Below are positions 1-7,404 of a stretch of 63,607 bases of DNA, piece after piece. The position numbers were made by a program, and so were the translations under genes. The stretch comes from a virus. The stretch spans positions 1 to 63,607 of IMG/VR virus record IMGVR_UViG_3300043172_000883, one strand, 5' to 3'. Numbering within the stretch: the stretch's first letter is position 1; each line of letters starts with the position of its first letter. Under the pieces are notes generated by a model. It had not been told where the DNA came from. It was given only the letters and a program-made list of their open reading frames with translations, and made no database searches.

Positions 1-113
1 ATATTTGTCATCATCAAATGGTGGAGTTGTATTATGCAACTAATCGTGGTATCATGGAAAGTCCATTTGAGGCGTGTTTCAAATGTTGGAAATTAAGGAG
101 AATTGAAGAATGA
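1..113 (+). CDS. C-terminal fragment of the 99-residue protein that is complete at the right end
   Basis: This is the last 37 codons of the gene that is complete at 63294-63593, present again because of the terminal overlap. It carries the CxxC pair of that protein and ends in an ATGA overlap with the next gene. It is not a separate gene. Confidence 0.9.
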   Translation, partial: ICHHQMVELYYATNRGIMESPFEACFKCWKLRRIEE

Positions 114-127
114 CTAGACAAGACGAA
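1..127. repeat. Terminal direct repeat, left copy
   Basis: The first 127 bases are repeated without a mismatch at the right end of the window (63481-63607). The repeat cuts through the end of one gene and the beginning of the next, and both are intact when the ends are joined. This is what an assembled circular or circularly permuted genome looks like. A true fixed terminal repeat is possible but less likely because it bisects an operon. Confidence 0.95.
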
Positions 128-256
128 TATGAAGGACTGCTCAGAGAGCTGAACGAGGAAATAATTAGAGAATTGAAACTTTATAACAGGTTTCGTTTGA
201 CTGAATTGCATAATACTTACAAATCAGTGATAGAAGCATGGAGGAATGACAAATGA
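110..256 (+). CDS. Small hypothetical protein (48 aa), helical
   Basis: The start overlaps the stop of the preceding gene (ATGA) and its own stop overlaps the next start, with a GGAG about 10 bases upstream. The product is a short, charged, probably all-helical protein rich in Glu, Leu and Arg without Cys or membrane segments. The first codons are seen again at the right end of the window. No family recognised; the call rests on the perfect operon spacing. Confidence 0.75.
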   Translation: MTRQDEYEGLLRELNEEIIRELKLYNRFRLTELHNTYKSVIEAWRNDK

Positions 257-504
257 GTTATACCTTTCCAGAAGGTCATGCAGTTTGCACTTCAGGTCAT
301 TGTGGAACTTGTTCAGAATGTAAGCCAAAACAATTGATACCGACCAGTTGGGAACGTGGAGTGGGATGTAGTTTTCCAGGTTGTGAGGATAAGGAAGTGC
401 CACATGTTCACCGTGGCAAGTATCCAGAAATAGTGAAACCACTGGAGTACCATGCGAGTGATCTGTTGCCAGATGCGGCGAAATTTAGGGGCTTGGCAAA
501 ATGA
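253..504 (+). CDS. Cys-rich small protein (83 aa), probable zinc binder
   Basis: The N-terminal half has a dense set of Cys and His (CTSGHCGTCSEC, then CSFPGC and HVH), as in compact zinc-binding folds. It is coupled to both neighbours by ATGA overlaps. No enzymatic motif is visible. Function unknown; a structural zinc site with a protein- or nucleic-acid-binding role is inference. Confidence 0.75.
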   Translation: MSYTFPEGHAVCTSGHCGTCSECKPKQLIPTSWERGVGCSFPGCEDKEVPHVHRGKYPEIVKPLEYHASDLLPDAAKFRGLAK

Positions 505-638
505 GTGACCTGTTTATCCACTTTGTATATGGGTTTATTCGAGGCATGATGACAAAGGAAGATAAGGACCTTCGTGCAGGACTACTTGAATTAGAGGAGA
601 TTATCAAGGGATATATTGACAAGGAGAAAGGAAAATGA
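501..638 (+). CDS. Small hypothetical protein (45 aa)
   Basis: Start and stop overlap the neighbouring genes by ATGA. The product has an aromatic N-terminus followed by a charged helix ending in a Lys-rich tail. No family is recognised. It is supported by gene spacing only. Confidence 0.65.
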   Translation: MSDLFIHFVYGFIRGMMTKEDKDLRAGLLELEEIIKGYIDKEKGK

Positions 639-832
639 GAAGGCAAATTTTACTGGCGATTCATTATTTGAGGCATATTTGGCATAATAGGATCCATCCA
701 GACAAATTGACTGTTTCAGGTTGTCATTTTTGTGAGGAGAGTTGGATGGAATTTGGAGAATCTGAAGAATCGCTAAAAGAAACATGTTCAATATGCCAAC
801 TAGAGCATAAGGAGGAATATGAAAATGAGTAA
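635..832 (+). CDS. Zinc-ribbon-like small protein (65 aa)
   Basis: Two CxxC pairs (CHFC and CSIC) lie about 30 residues apart in the C-terminal half, after a basic N-terminus, which is typical of a small zinc ribbon. The start overlaps the previous stop. The downstream regulator begins inside its last codons behind a strong GGAGG. Confidence 0.75.
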   Translation: MRRQILLAIHYLRHIWHNRIHPDKLTVSGCHFCEESWMEFGESEESLKETCSICQLEHKEEYENE

Positions 833-1031
833 GAAACAATTATCGATAAGAATAAATGAGGACTTGCATAACAAGATGAAGGAGTTATGTGGTCCAGAGA
901 AGGAATATAATAGCGTCAGTCATTTTGTGGTGCATAAAATAGCTGAGTATGTTAAGAAGAAGGAGCTTGGTGAGAAGTGGTGGAATTCACTGACAGACGA
1001 GCAGAAATCGAAGGTGCTGGAAGATGAATAA
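825..1031 (+). CDS. Ribbon-helix-helix (CopG/Arc-like) DNA-binding protein (68 aa)
   Basis: The N-terminus has the alternating beta-strand pattern KKQLSIRINEDLHNKM followed by two helices, as in RHH proteins that bind operators as dimers. I chose the second ATG because GGAGG lies 9 bases upstream of it but only 3 bases from the in-frame ATG at 819. It probably regulates this or another viral operon; the operator is not identified. The gene overlaps its upstream neighbour by eight bases. Confidence 0.75.
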   Translation: MSKKQLSIRINEDLHNKMKELCGPEKEYNSVSHFVVHKIAEYVKKKELGEKWWNSLTDEQKSKVLEDE

Positions 1032-1227
1032 AGATAAATTCGCTCATATTCTAGTGCCTGTCCCATCTGGTGGTGCATTAGCTGAGAACGCAGAGATCCC
1101 CTTAAATCTTGGTAGATTATGCTTGCAAGATTCTAAATTCAAATATGCTTATGGAAGGTGGGAAACTGATGTTTTACCAAAGTGCAAGGAATGTGAGGAG
1201 TGGTTTGGGGTGAATCCAGATGAGTGA
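1024..1227 (+). CDS. Small CxxC protein (67 aa)
   Basis: A C-terminal CKECEEW motif is the only conspicuous feature; the N-terminal part has a hydrophobic stretch with a PSGG turn. It overlaps both neighbours by eight bases. No family recognised. Confidence 0.7.
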   Translation: MNKDKFAHILVPVPSGGALAENAEIPLNLGRLCLQDSKFKYAYGRWETDVLPKCKECEEWFGVNPDE

Positions 1228-1468
1228 AATGAGCGAGGCTGAATGGATTTCCACGCAGCATCAGATATTTATGCTGGCTGGTTTGATAGATAAATTACAA
1301 TTAAAAGAATTCATTCGTATTTGTCGTGTTGGTGATGCTTTTGGTCCATTTGTGGATCCCACGCTTTATAGGGAAAAGAGCAAGGATATTGAGCGAGTGT
1401 TGAATATGGCGTTGGCAATACAAGAATTACAGACAAAAAGCCGACGTATTATGGAGGTTAAATCATGA
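1220..1468 (+). CDS. Hypothetical protein (82 aa)
   Basis: A mostly helical soluble protein without Cys clusters; it has a short central VGDAFGPFVDP segment between two helices. The gene is embedded in the coupled operon (8-base overlap upstream, ATGA downstream). No family recognised. Confidence 0.7.
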   Translation: MSEMSEAEWISTQHQIFMLAGLIDKLQLKEFIRICRVGDAFGPFVDPTLYREKSKDIERVLNMALAIQELQTKSRRIMEVKS

Positions 1469-1815
1469 GTGGTGACAGGGATATGATCTCTTGGATGAGA
1501 GATTTGGAATTCGATATAATTATCAGACCACCTCCAGTACTACGAACTTGTATGTGTGGTAATATAGCAGTAAATAACCTTTTCTGCGAGAGATGCCAAA
1601 AAATAGAACCAGTATTTGATAATCAACTGATGACCCTCGATGATGCGAATGAACAGATAGTTAAAATACAAAATAGGTATTCAGCCCCCAGGGATCCTAT
1701 ACCACCACGTATCATATTTGATCCTGGGTTTTCTAAACTGAAAGCATTGTTGAAAGGAGTTACTCTGGGAGTTGGATTGCTAATAGTAATAATTGTGTTG
1801 AGGTCGATTCCATGA
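1465..1815 (+). CDS. Zinc ribbon plus C-terminal membrane anchor (116 aa)
   Basis: Residues about 29-43 form a zinc ribbon (CMCG then CERC). The last 25 residues are a single hydrophobic helix (ALLKGVTLGVGLLIVIIVLR) that should anchor the protein in the membrane with the zinc domain in the cytoplasm. The same ribbon-plus-tail-anchor design recurs at 7105-7404 and 58693-59031, suggesting a small paralogous set. Role unknown. Confidence 0.8.
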   Translation: MSGDRDMISWMRDLEFDIIIRPPPVLRTCMCGNIAVNNLFCERCQKIEPVFDNQLMTLDDANEQIVKIQNRYSAPRDPIPPRIIFDPGFSKLKALLKGVTLGVGLLIVIIVLRSIP

Positions 1816-2072
1816 GTTTTGATGAGATAGGAAAATCTATTGCTAGAGTATTAGTTCGTTATATACAACATTATCCGTTTACGATAATAGGTATGAAAGA
1901 AAACAGCTATCAGATACTAGAAGTCAAAATAAAATGTAAACAATGCGACGAAGAAATGAGATTTCCATTAGTAGCTGAAAATTTTGATACTGACAGTCCC
2001 TTTCTTACTGGTATGACCATTACCAATTGTTATTATTCGAACCACTACAAGCATCAGGAGAAAGAACCATGA
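1812..2072 (+). CDS. Hypothetical CxxC protein (86 aa)
   Basis: One CKQCDEE pair sits in a beta-rich context, with further Cys and His near the C-terminus. ATGA overlaps connect it to both neighbours. No family recognised. Confidence 0.7.
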   Translation: MSFDEIGKSIARVLVRYIQHYPFTIIGMKENSYQILEVKIKCKQCDEEMRFPLVAENFDTDSPFLTGMTITNCYYSNHYKHQEKEP

Positions 2073-2269
2073 AACTCTTTAGAAGATATAAAGGGGATAA
2101 GACAGAGGTTGAGAAACTCCTTCTTGGAACTGGTAGGATAACTTACCGATATATGAGTGAGGAAATTTTGGAAAATGATATGATCTGGGAACCAAAGTTC
2201 TTTGTTGGATTTATGACTTTTATATTTTTATGGGGCGTGGCTATTGGAGTGGTGGCGATGCTGCAATGA
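2069..2269 (+). CDS. Tail-anchored membrane protein (66 aa)
   Basis: The ATG preceded by AGGAGAAAGAACC is chosen over an upstream in-frame ATG because it overlaps the previous stop in the ATGA manner seen throughout the operon. A basic N-terminus is followed by a C-terminal hydrophobic helix of about 20 residues. Function unknown. Confidence 0.75.
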   Translation: MKLFRRYKGDKTEVEKLLLGTGRITYRYMSEEILENDMIWEPKFFVGFMTFIFLWGVAIGVVAMLQ

Positions 2270-2403
2270 GTTACATCAAACAATTTTGTGATGAATGCGA
2301 GACATCGCTTGAATGTTTCGAGAAGGAAGGAGATACGATTACAGATCAGAAAATTGTGTTGATCTGTATGGACTGCTATATGCAAAAGGAGAACGGAAAA
2401 TGA
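2266..2403 (+). CDS. Small Cys-rich protein (45 aa)
   Basis: CDEC near the N-terminus and CMDC near the C-terminus suggest a minimal zinc ribbon. Both ends are ATGA overlaps. Confidence 0.7.
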   Translation: MSYIKQFCDECETSLECFEKEGDTITDQKIVLICMDCYMQKENGK

Positions 2404-2678
2404 AGTTATTTAGTCATTTATTTCATCTTATGTTTTTCCATCATTGGTTCTCTCCTTTTAATTCTGGAGATCCCATGAGAATGGTATATTGTCGGAAGTG
2501 TTATGAAAAAAGAACAAAGCATAAGCCAATAGAATCTGTGAAACAAATGATGAAAGAATATTACCCAGGAATTAAAAGAGACAAAAATGATATTCCTATC
2601 CTAGATGCGACAGGGAATGTTCAATTTGATCAAGAATGGCTTGAAAAACATAAAAAGGAGTATGAGAAAAATGAGTGA
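2400..2678 (+). CDS. Hypothetical CxxC protein (92 aa)
   Basis: The start overlapping the previous stop is chosen; an open frame extends further upstream but would overlap the previous gene widely. The N-terminus is His- and Phe-rich (HLFHLMFFHHWF), followed by CRKC and a charged C-terminus. Possibly a membrane-associated zinc protein; this is inference. Confidence 0.7.
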   Translation: MKLFSHLFHLMFFHHWFSPFNSGDPMRMVYCRKCYEKRTKHKPIESVKQMMKEYYPGIKRDKNDIPILDATGNVQFDQEWLEKHKKEYEKNE

Positions 2679-2913
2679 AGATAAGGTCTTAAGAGATGAT
2701 AATACTTTGGCATTTAATAATTTTGAATCAATTGATCGAGTAACAGTATATAGTTATCGAGTAGATTATTCTAGATTTAGATTATTTTGGAGAATCTATT
2801 ATAGGGTTTGGAGAATTTATCATAGAATAAGAGAGAAAGAGGAAATACTAGGCATTGATCGTTCGCCTAATGAGAATTGGAGCGATTCGTATAGGATAAG
2901 GAATTTAGAATGA
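2671..2913 (+). CDS. Hypothetical protein (80 aa), Arg/Tyr-rich
   Basis: The internal ATG after AAGGAG is chosen. The centre is unusually rich in Arg and aromatic residues (FRLFWRIYYRVWRIYHR), as in amphipathic membrane-interacting or nucleic-acid-binding helices. No family recognised. Confidence 0.65.
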   Translation: MSEDKVLRDDNTLAFNNFESIDRVTVYSYRVDYSRFRLFWRIYYRVWRIYHRIREKEEILGIDRSPNENWSDSYRIRNLE

Positions 2914-3314
2914 GTGAAAAAGCAAACTGCCCGCATTGCGGGGAAGAATATACCAAACGAGGTATGAATAGGCACATCAGCGCATGTAAGAAGAAACTGG
3001 CATTTCCAGAATTTCATAAAGGTGGAATTGTCAAGAAAGAGAATAAGATCATAGTTGTGGGAACTCCAGGACCAGGTGAGGATATTTTGAAACGGGAATT
3101 TATATCTGAGGAATTATCGGCACTTTCCCATGAGCCATCAATTGCAATTGAATTCAAAAGGGAATTTATGGAAGAACCAGTGAGTGATAAGATGAAAACG
3201 CCTTCCCAAAAAGAACCTTCAAGAATGGCAACAATTGATGATCAAGGACCTAAGAAACTGAGCTGGTGGTATCTATTTTCTGGAAAGTTCAAATTCAGGA
3301 GAAAGAAGCAATGA
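2910..3314 (+). CDS. C2HC-type zinc finger protein (134 aa)
   Basis: Residues about 7-26 form a classical finger, CPHCGEEY then HISAC (CxxC-x12-HxxxC), followed by a basic patch and a disordered charged tail. This is probably a nucleic-acid or protein-binding finger. It is linked by ATGA overlaps to both neighbours. Confidence 0.75.
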   Translation: MSEKANCPHCGEEYTKRGMNRHISACKKKLAFPEFHKGGIVKKENKIIVVGTPGPGEDILKREFISEELSALSHEPSIAIEFKREFMEEPVSDKMKTPSQKEPSRMATIDDQGPKKLSWWYLFSGKFKFRRKKQ

Positions 3315-3703
3315 TGTCTGACAATATTGAAAGATTGACCCCCATCGTTGCAAGAGATGAATTAAAACTGATGGAGTTAAAGGAACGGAAAGATCAGTTT
3401 TCCCTAATACATAACATATTGGTCGAATTTTTGAGATGGATAATGCTCATTGCATTCATATGTATTATTTCAAGCATTATTAGCCTCCCATTTATCATAT
3501 TTTTCCCTTTTATTTGGAAAGCTTCAGTTTTTATGCTTATATTCTCAATATTGGCATTGTTGTTGGCTGGAGCTTTGGTGGGCGTAACTGGTAGATGGAA
3601 AACAGAACTTCAAATTAGGGAGATTAGAAAACAATTGAGCACGAATCGCCAATTATTGGAGTTCTTGATTAAGTTGGAGGATAAGAAAAATGCCAGTACT
3701 TGA
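3311..3703 (+). CDS. Two-helix membrane protein (130 aa)
   Basis: Two long hydrophobic segments (residues roughly 40-65 and 70-95) are flanked by helical, charged N- and C-terminal regions. The topology predicts both ends in the cytoplasm. It could be a holin-like or membrane-remodelling protein, but no lysis gene lies next to it, so this stays open. Confidence 0.75.
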   Translation: MMSDNIERLTPIVARDELKLMELKERKDQFSLIHNILVEFLRWIMLIAFICIISSIISLPFIIFFPFIWKASVFMLIFSILALLLAGALVGVTGRWKTELQIREIRKQLSTNRQLLEFLIKLEDKKNAST

Positions 3704-3902
3704 TGTTAAGAAACAGTTCAAGCCATATTTCGATAGGGACAGGCCAGAACCATATCCCTACAAGGATCCCAGTAATTGCAGTCATAGCAGATTACGCAAG
3801 GACAGACATCTATTCAATACTATTAAACGAGCATGTCCAGATTGTGGATCCAGGTTCAGATTTGTCAGCCAAAGTTCTCGATTGAAGGGGCTATTTGCAT
3901 GA
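3690..3902 (+). CDS. Zinc-ribbon-like protein (70 aa)
   Basis: A Pro/Asp/Tyr-rich N-terminus is followed by NCSHSR and CPDCGSR, giving a possible CxH plus CxxC site. The gene overlaps the previous one by 14 bases and has GGAGGATAAG in front of its start. Confidence 0.7.
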   Translation: MPVLDVKKQFKPYFDRDRPEPYPYKDPSNCSHSRLRKDRHLFNTIKRACPDCGSRFRFVSQSSRLKGLFA

Positions 3903-4135
3903 GCCACAATACCATTGACGATATGGATTTTGCTACAGATGGAGAGCATCACGCCATCGATATGGCCATTAATCTTGATGTTCGTTGTACGAAGTGTGAT
4001 AATCGGTATCCCATTGAAGAGGGATCCTGGGATGAGGATGGATATCACATCAAGATCAAGCCACATATCTGTGTCTGGATAGATGATGAATTGGAAGAGA
4101 AAATTGATAAGATTAAAGAGGAGCTACTTAAATGA
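3899..4135 (+). CDS. Hypothetical protein with CTKC motif (78 aa)
   Basis: The ATG overlapping the previous stop is chosen. A CTKCDNRYP segment and a later His/Cys pair (HICVW) may form a zinc site; the protein ends in a charged helix. Strongly acidic N-terminus. No family recognised. Confidence 0.7.
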   Translation: MSHNTIDDMDFATDGEHHAIDMAINLDVRCTKCDNRYPIEEGSWDEDGYHIKIKPHICVWIDDELEEKIDKIKEELLK

Positions 4136-4314
4136 CTGGTTTACATACAATAGATTTAGGGCTTCAAGATATCGAATTGGATGTTGATGATTGTAGATTA
4201 ATTTTTAAATCCATATCTCTTGGTGGTGTGAATATTAATAAATTATATGTTACTATTTGTAAAGAGGATATGATTAAATTGGTTGAACAAGTACTTACGG
4301 AGCTGAAAAAATGA
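4132..4314 (+). CDS. Hypothetical protein (60 aa)
   Basis: An alternating beta pattern followed by a C-terminal helix; no Cys cluster. ATGA overlaps on both sides. No family recognised. Confidence 0.65.
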   Translation: MTGLHTIDLGLQDIELDVDDCRLIFKSISLGGVNINKLYVTICKEDMIKLVEQVLTELKK

Positions 4315-4646
4315 CTTACGGTTACGAGGATTGGGTTGAACTCGATTGTTTAATTGAGCATATGGGTAATCATATATTCCATGAGGACATATACGAACTG
4401 GAAAAACATGAATTTGAGAAGTTCCAGAAAGCCAGGGATTTTATCAAAACAGCACTAAAAATTCATACTGGTGCTAAATTGGTGTACAGTGAGGTTAGCA
4501 AAACATATTATATCGCAAATATGTGGTATCATCACCGCGAAACTGATCTTATTGTTGCGATTTCCAAACGAGAGGCCACAGAGGAAGAGGTTAAAAAATA
4601 TGCTAGTGCCAATTTGAAGAGGACCACCAGCCAGATAAGGGATTAA
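4311..4646 (+). CDS. Hypothetical protein (111 aa)
   Basis: A soluble alpha/beta protein of unknown family with aromatic residues in the centre (YYIANMWYHHRE). Coupled to the preceding gene by ATGA; one base separates it from the next. Confidence 0.7.
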   Translation: MTYGYEDWVELDCLIEHMGNHIFHEDIYELEKHEFEKFQKARDFIKTALKIHTGAKLVYSEVSKTYYIANMWYHHRETDLIVAISKREATEEEVKKYASANLKRTTSQIRD

Positions 4647-4647
4647 C

Positions 4648-4800
4648 ATGAGCAAACTAATACATATTGTTGACGATGAGATGTTAAGCTGTGAGGATTT
4701 CGATAAAGAAATTGACGATTATGTAAGTAATGATTGCAGCTTCAAATTACAATTCCAGAATCTATGCGAGAAATGTAGAGAAAGGGAGGCAAGCCAATGA
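4648..4800 (+). CDS. Small CxxC protein (50 aa)
   Basis: An acidic protein with a C-terminal CEKCRER motif. It ends in an ATGA overlap with the next gene and is preceded by a short ATAAGGG region. No family recognised. Confidence 0.65.
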   Translation: MSKLIHIVDDEMLSCEDFDKEIDDYVSNDCSFKLQFQNLCEKCREREASQ

Positions 4801-5126
4801 GTAGCAATAAAAAAATAACATTTTATTTTGCAAAGGATTCAGCTCATTGTGGATCATGTGGTGAACCGATTGATGGACATCATGGAAAAATGGTAAGTTG
4901 TGATAGAATTTGGAGGAAACCACCGATGCAAAAAAATGATGCTATTACCTTTGCCAAGAAATATCTTGAAGTTAGAAAAGTTGAACAAATGCACCCTATA
5001 AATATCCCTGTACATTATAAAACCCCAAACCAACTAAATGAGAAATTAGAACATGTTTGGAATGTAGCTGTGGAATATATATTATTGGACATCATTCCTT
5101 ATTTGTATGGGGAGGCATTGGACTAA
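4797..5126 (+). CDS. Zinc-binding small protein (109 aa)
   Basis: HCGSCGEP then DGHHGKMVSC gives a Cys/His site in the first 35 residues; the rest is helical. No catalytic signature seen. ATGA overlap upstream. Confidence 0.7.
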   Translation: MSSNKKITFYFAKDSAHCGSCGEPIDGHHGKMVSCDRIWRKPPMQKNDAITFAKKYLEVRKVEQMHPINIPVHYKTPNQLNEKLEHVWNVAVEYILLDIIPYLYGEALD

Positions 5127-5127
5127 T

Positions 5128-5337
5128 ATGACCAAACGAGATCAAATATTGCATATTTTGAGAGATGGTCCAGTAAAACATCAAGATTTGATGGGAAAAA
5201 TGGGGATTCGAGCCTTTTATACCGTGTTTTTCATCGATAAACTGCTAGAAGAGGGCAAAATCAAGAAAATTGTGCAACCACTGGATTTACACACAATTTA
5301 CTATGAATTGGTGAAAAAGGATGATAAAGGGCGATAA
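5128..5337 (+). CDS. Winged-helix protein (69 aa)
   Basis: The sequence reads as a minimal wHTH: helix 1 (RDQILHILRDG), helix 2 and recognition helix (QDLMGKMGIRAFYTVFFIDKLLEEG), then a wing strand (KIKKIVQP). I chose the second in-frame ATG, after TAAT and behind GGAGGC. It directly precedes and overlaps the DNA methyltransferase by 17 bases, so it may control or assist it. Confidence 0.7.
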   Translation: MTKRDQILHILRDGPVKHQDLMGKMGIRAFYTVFFIDKLLEEGKIKKIVQPLDLHTIYYELVKKDDKGR

Positions 5338-6103
5338 TATAGTGATTTATAACCAATCTAGCGAGGATATGAGTGCTATTGATGATGAATCCGTGCATTT
5401 AATCATTGGTAGCCCTCCATATAAGGTAGGCATTGATTATGAGGGCTATGATGACAATCCTTCATGGTCTAGTTATACTATGATTATGCACACGGTACTG
5501 ACAGAATGTTATCGTGTTCTCGTTCCTGGAGGTCGCATTGCTATAGTGGTGGCTAATCTTGGTCGTAAACCATATATACCGCTTAGCGATTTGTTTCGTG
5601 AGTTGCTTGATGGTGCTGGATTTACCAATATGGGAGAGATTATTTGGAGAAAATTCAAAACTAGTAATTCAACCGCATGGGGATCCTATATGAAGGCATC
5701 TCGACCCATGATTCGTGATGTACATGAATATATTGTACTTGCCACGAAGGGGACCGACCCCATGAATATATATGACAAAAGCGATATTACTAAAGAAGAG
5801 TGGGCGCACTGGACCACCAGCATATGGGATATACAACCAGAAACTGGCAAGCAGAAAAAAGGGGTTCATCCAGCACCATTTCCAAAGGAGTTGCCAAAAC
5901 GATTGATCAAATTATTTACACATAAAGGCCATACAGTACTGGATCCATTTGCAGGAAGTGGGACCACGCTTTGGGTTGCAAGGGATCTCTTGCGAAATGG
6001 TATTGGATTCGAGATCAGCGAGAAATATTATGAGAAGATGCGTACCCCCGCAGGAGTGCAAAGACTTGAGAAATTCTGGAGTGGTTGGTTTGAGAAGATC
6101 TAG
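5321..6103 (+). CDS. DNA methyltransferase, SPPY type (N4-cytosine or N6-adenine)
   Basis: A 260-residue beta-class amino-methyltransferase: catalytic motif IV is S31-P-P-Y34 near the N-terminus and the S-adenosylmethionine-binding motif I is D208-PFAGSGTT near the C-terminus. SPPY in this class is most often, though not always, N4-cytosine specific (as in the BamHI methylase family). A short target-recognition region lies between. No restriction endonuclease is next to it, so it is an orphan methylase that could protect viral DNA from host restriction. The genome is strongly enriched in GGATCC, one of which encodes the D-P of motif I; see findings. Target specificity cannot be read from the sequence. 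Confidence 0.9.
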   Translation: MIKGDNIVIYNQSSEDMSAIDDESVHLIIGSPPYKVGIDYEGYDDNPSWSSYTMIMHTVLTECYRVLVPGGRIAIVVANLGRKPYIPLSDLFRELLDGAGFTNMGEIIWRKFKTSNSTAWGSYMKASRPMIRDVHEYIVLATKGTDPMNIYDKSDITKEEWAHWTTSIWDIQPETGKQKKGVHPAPFPKELPKRLIKLFTHKGHTVLDPFAGSGTTLWVARDLLRNGIGFEISEKYYEKMRTPAGVQRLEKFWSGWFEKI

Positions 6104-6371
6104 ATCGATACGTGGCGATGTTCGTAGATATCGCGAACAAAAAACAGATGATGATAGTGCTGCTAATACATATGAGATTATTACTCCCAGGAAACAAGGC
6201 AAAACCGCATTTGTAACTAATATTCAAGGAGCAACTATTAATGTGACCGCATCGAACGTGGCTGATTTAATGGATCAGTCTAGAGAAGGATGGATATGCG
6301 ATGACAAACAACAGAAGAAGGAAGAGAAAATGCGTAAGTATGTAGAGAAGATGAAGGGGATGAGGAAATGA
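6090..6371 (+). CDS. Hypothetical basic protein (93 aa)
   Basis: The frame continues upstream inside the methyltransferase, but a GGAG ends about 8 bases before a TTG at 6090, which I take as the start; GTG at 6081 is the alternative. The protein has a basic N-terminus (RRSRSIRGDVRRYRE), a beta-rich middle and a Lys-rich helix. Could bind nucleic acid. ATGA overlap downstream. Confidence 0.6.
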   Translation: MRRSRSIRGDVRRYREQKTDDDSAANTYEIITPRKQGKTAFVTNIQGATINVTASNVADLMDQSREGWICDDKQQKKEEKMRKYVEKMKGMRK

Positions 6372-6553
6372 CAAGAAAAGAAAAACCAATATTTTTTACT
6401 AATGATGAGTTACTTATGGTATACAGCGTAATATCTACCACAGCGAAAAATATGCCCATTTCCACTCCAGAACAGCTCAATATAGCATCTGCATCATTAA
6501 AAATTGAACATGAATGTTTCAAAAGAGAATTATCAAGGGGTGTAGGAAAATGA
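6368..6553 (+). CDS. Hypothetical protein (61 aa)
   Basis: An all-helical soluble protein; no motif seen. ATGA overlaps with both neighbours. Confidence 0.65.
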   Translation: MTRKEKPIFFTNDELLMVYSVISTTAKNMPISTPEQLNIASASLKIEHECFKRELSRGVGK

Positions 6554-6690
6554 TTAAGCGAGTAAGATGCCCCATGTGTAATTATAAAATTACTGATTGT
6601 AAAGAACTGGTTGCTGTATTTGCCTATAAATGTGAGAACACTGCCAAATGCGGGGTATCCTTCTGGATATTCAAGGAGACTAAGAAATGA
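6550..6690 (+). CDS. Zinc ribbon (46 aa)
   Basis: CPMCNYKITDC followed by CENTAKC gives four to five Cys in the order of a compact zinc ribbon, resembling Ogr/Delta-like short ribbons. Tight ATGA overlaps. A regulatory role like that of small phage zinc activators is possible but unproven. Confidence 0.7.
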   Translation: MIKRVRCPMCNYKITDCKELVAVFAYKCENTAKCGVSFWIFKETKK

Positions 6691-6962
6691 GCGATAGGAC
6701 CGTATCACACTTTAAAATCGAAGTTAATGAAGAAAGCATGATAATCGGTGTTGAATCAAAAATAGGTGGTGGTGAGAATATAATGATTGGCAAACAATTT
6801 CATAGCATGCCAGATAAAACTTTGGCTGCACTTATCGAAATCAATCTTAATCGATTAATCGCTGATGGTTTGATTCATGTTGAGATAACTGAGAGAGGTA
6901 AGATGGTCATTGATGAGATCACTCGGGTCGATTTTATCAAAGATGCGGAGGATTTCAAATGA
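6687..6962 (+). CDS. Hypothetical protein (91 aa)
   Basis: Beta-rich N-terminal half, then helix (ALIEINLNRLIADGLI) and a strand; no Cys. The pattern hints at a small alpha/beta domain. Coupled to neighbours by ATGA overlaps. Confidence 0.65.
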   Translation: MSDRTVSHFKIEVNEESMIIGVESKIGGGENIMIGKQFHSMPDKTLAALIEINLNRLIADGLIHVEITERGKMVIDEITRVDFIKDAEDFK

Positions 6963-7105
6963 AAAGAAATATTGAAGATATTGAAAAATTAAGACAATTT
7001 CTGTGGGACAATTATAATGTTTCAATGTCTAATTATGGAGTACATCAATTAGATAGATATATTTCTATGTTCGTAGAATGGAAAGTAAAGAAGGTGTTTG
7101 ATTAA
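6959..7105 (+). CDS. Small hypothetical protein (48 aa)
   Basis: Helical, with several aromatic residues (FLWDNYNVSMSNYG). Starts in an ATGA overlap and ends in a TAATG overlap. Confidence 0.6.
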   Translation: MKRNIEDIEKLRQFLWDNYNVSMSNYGVHQLDRYISMFVEWKVKKVFD

Positions 7106-7404
7106 TGAAAAAGAAGAAAATGATTGAGATCAAACAAAAAAATTGCCCCGACTGCGGTTTTGAGATGTCTATGCACATGTTCGATGATGACACAAAACAA
7201 GTATGGTGTGGACCATTATCTACCTGGAAAAAGACGGTTTGGTGTCTCAGTCTTGGACTGATTGATCTTGTTACAATCCCCATAGAAAAAGAAAACAAAG
7301 AAAAATTTAATTTACAAGAATGGATTACCGAAAATCCGGTTAAATTTAATTACATACTGGTTGGCTTGTTATTTATACTAATTGTTGTATTATTTTTGAT
7401 ATAA
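7105..7404 (+). CDS. Zinc ribbon with tail anchor (99 aa)
   Basis: N-terminal CPDCGFEM then a second Cys (VWCGP) form a probable zinc site; the last 22 residues are a hydrophobic helix (FNYILVGLLFILIVVLF). It is the same design as the gene at 1465-1815. It abuts the terminase start without a gap. Confidence 0.75.
   Translation: MKKKKMIEIKQKNCPDCGFEMSMHMFDDDTKQVWCGPLSTWKKTVWCLSLGLIDLVTIPIEKENKEKFNLQEWITENPVKFNYILVGLLFILIVVLFLI

Noticed and set aside
825-1031. Toxin-antitoxin pair with the RHH protein
   Set aside because: Neighbouring genes show no toxin fold (no PIN, RelE or MazF pattern); the RHH protein alone is better called a regulator.
5321-6103. Restriction-modification system
   Set aside because: Neither methylase has an adjacent nuclease-like gene; the only PD-(D/E)XK protein has RecB/Cas4-like features.
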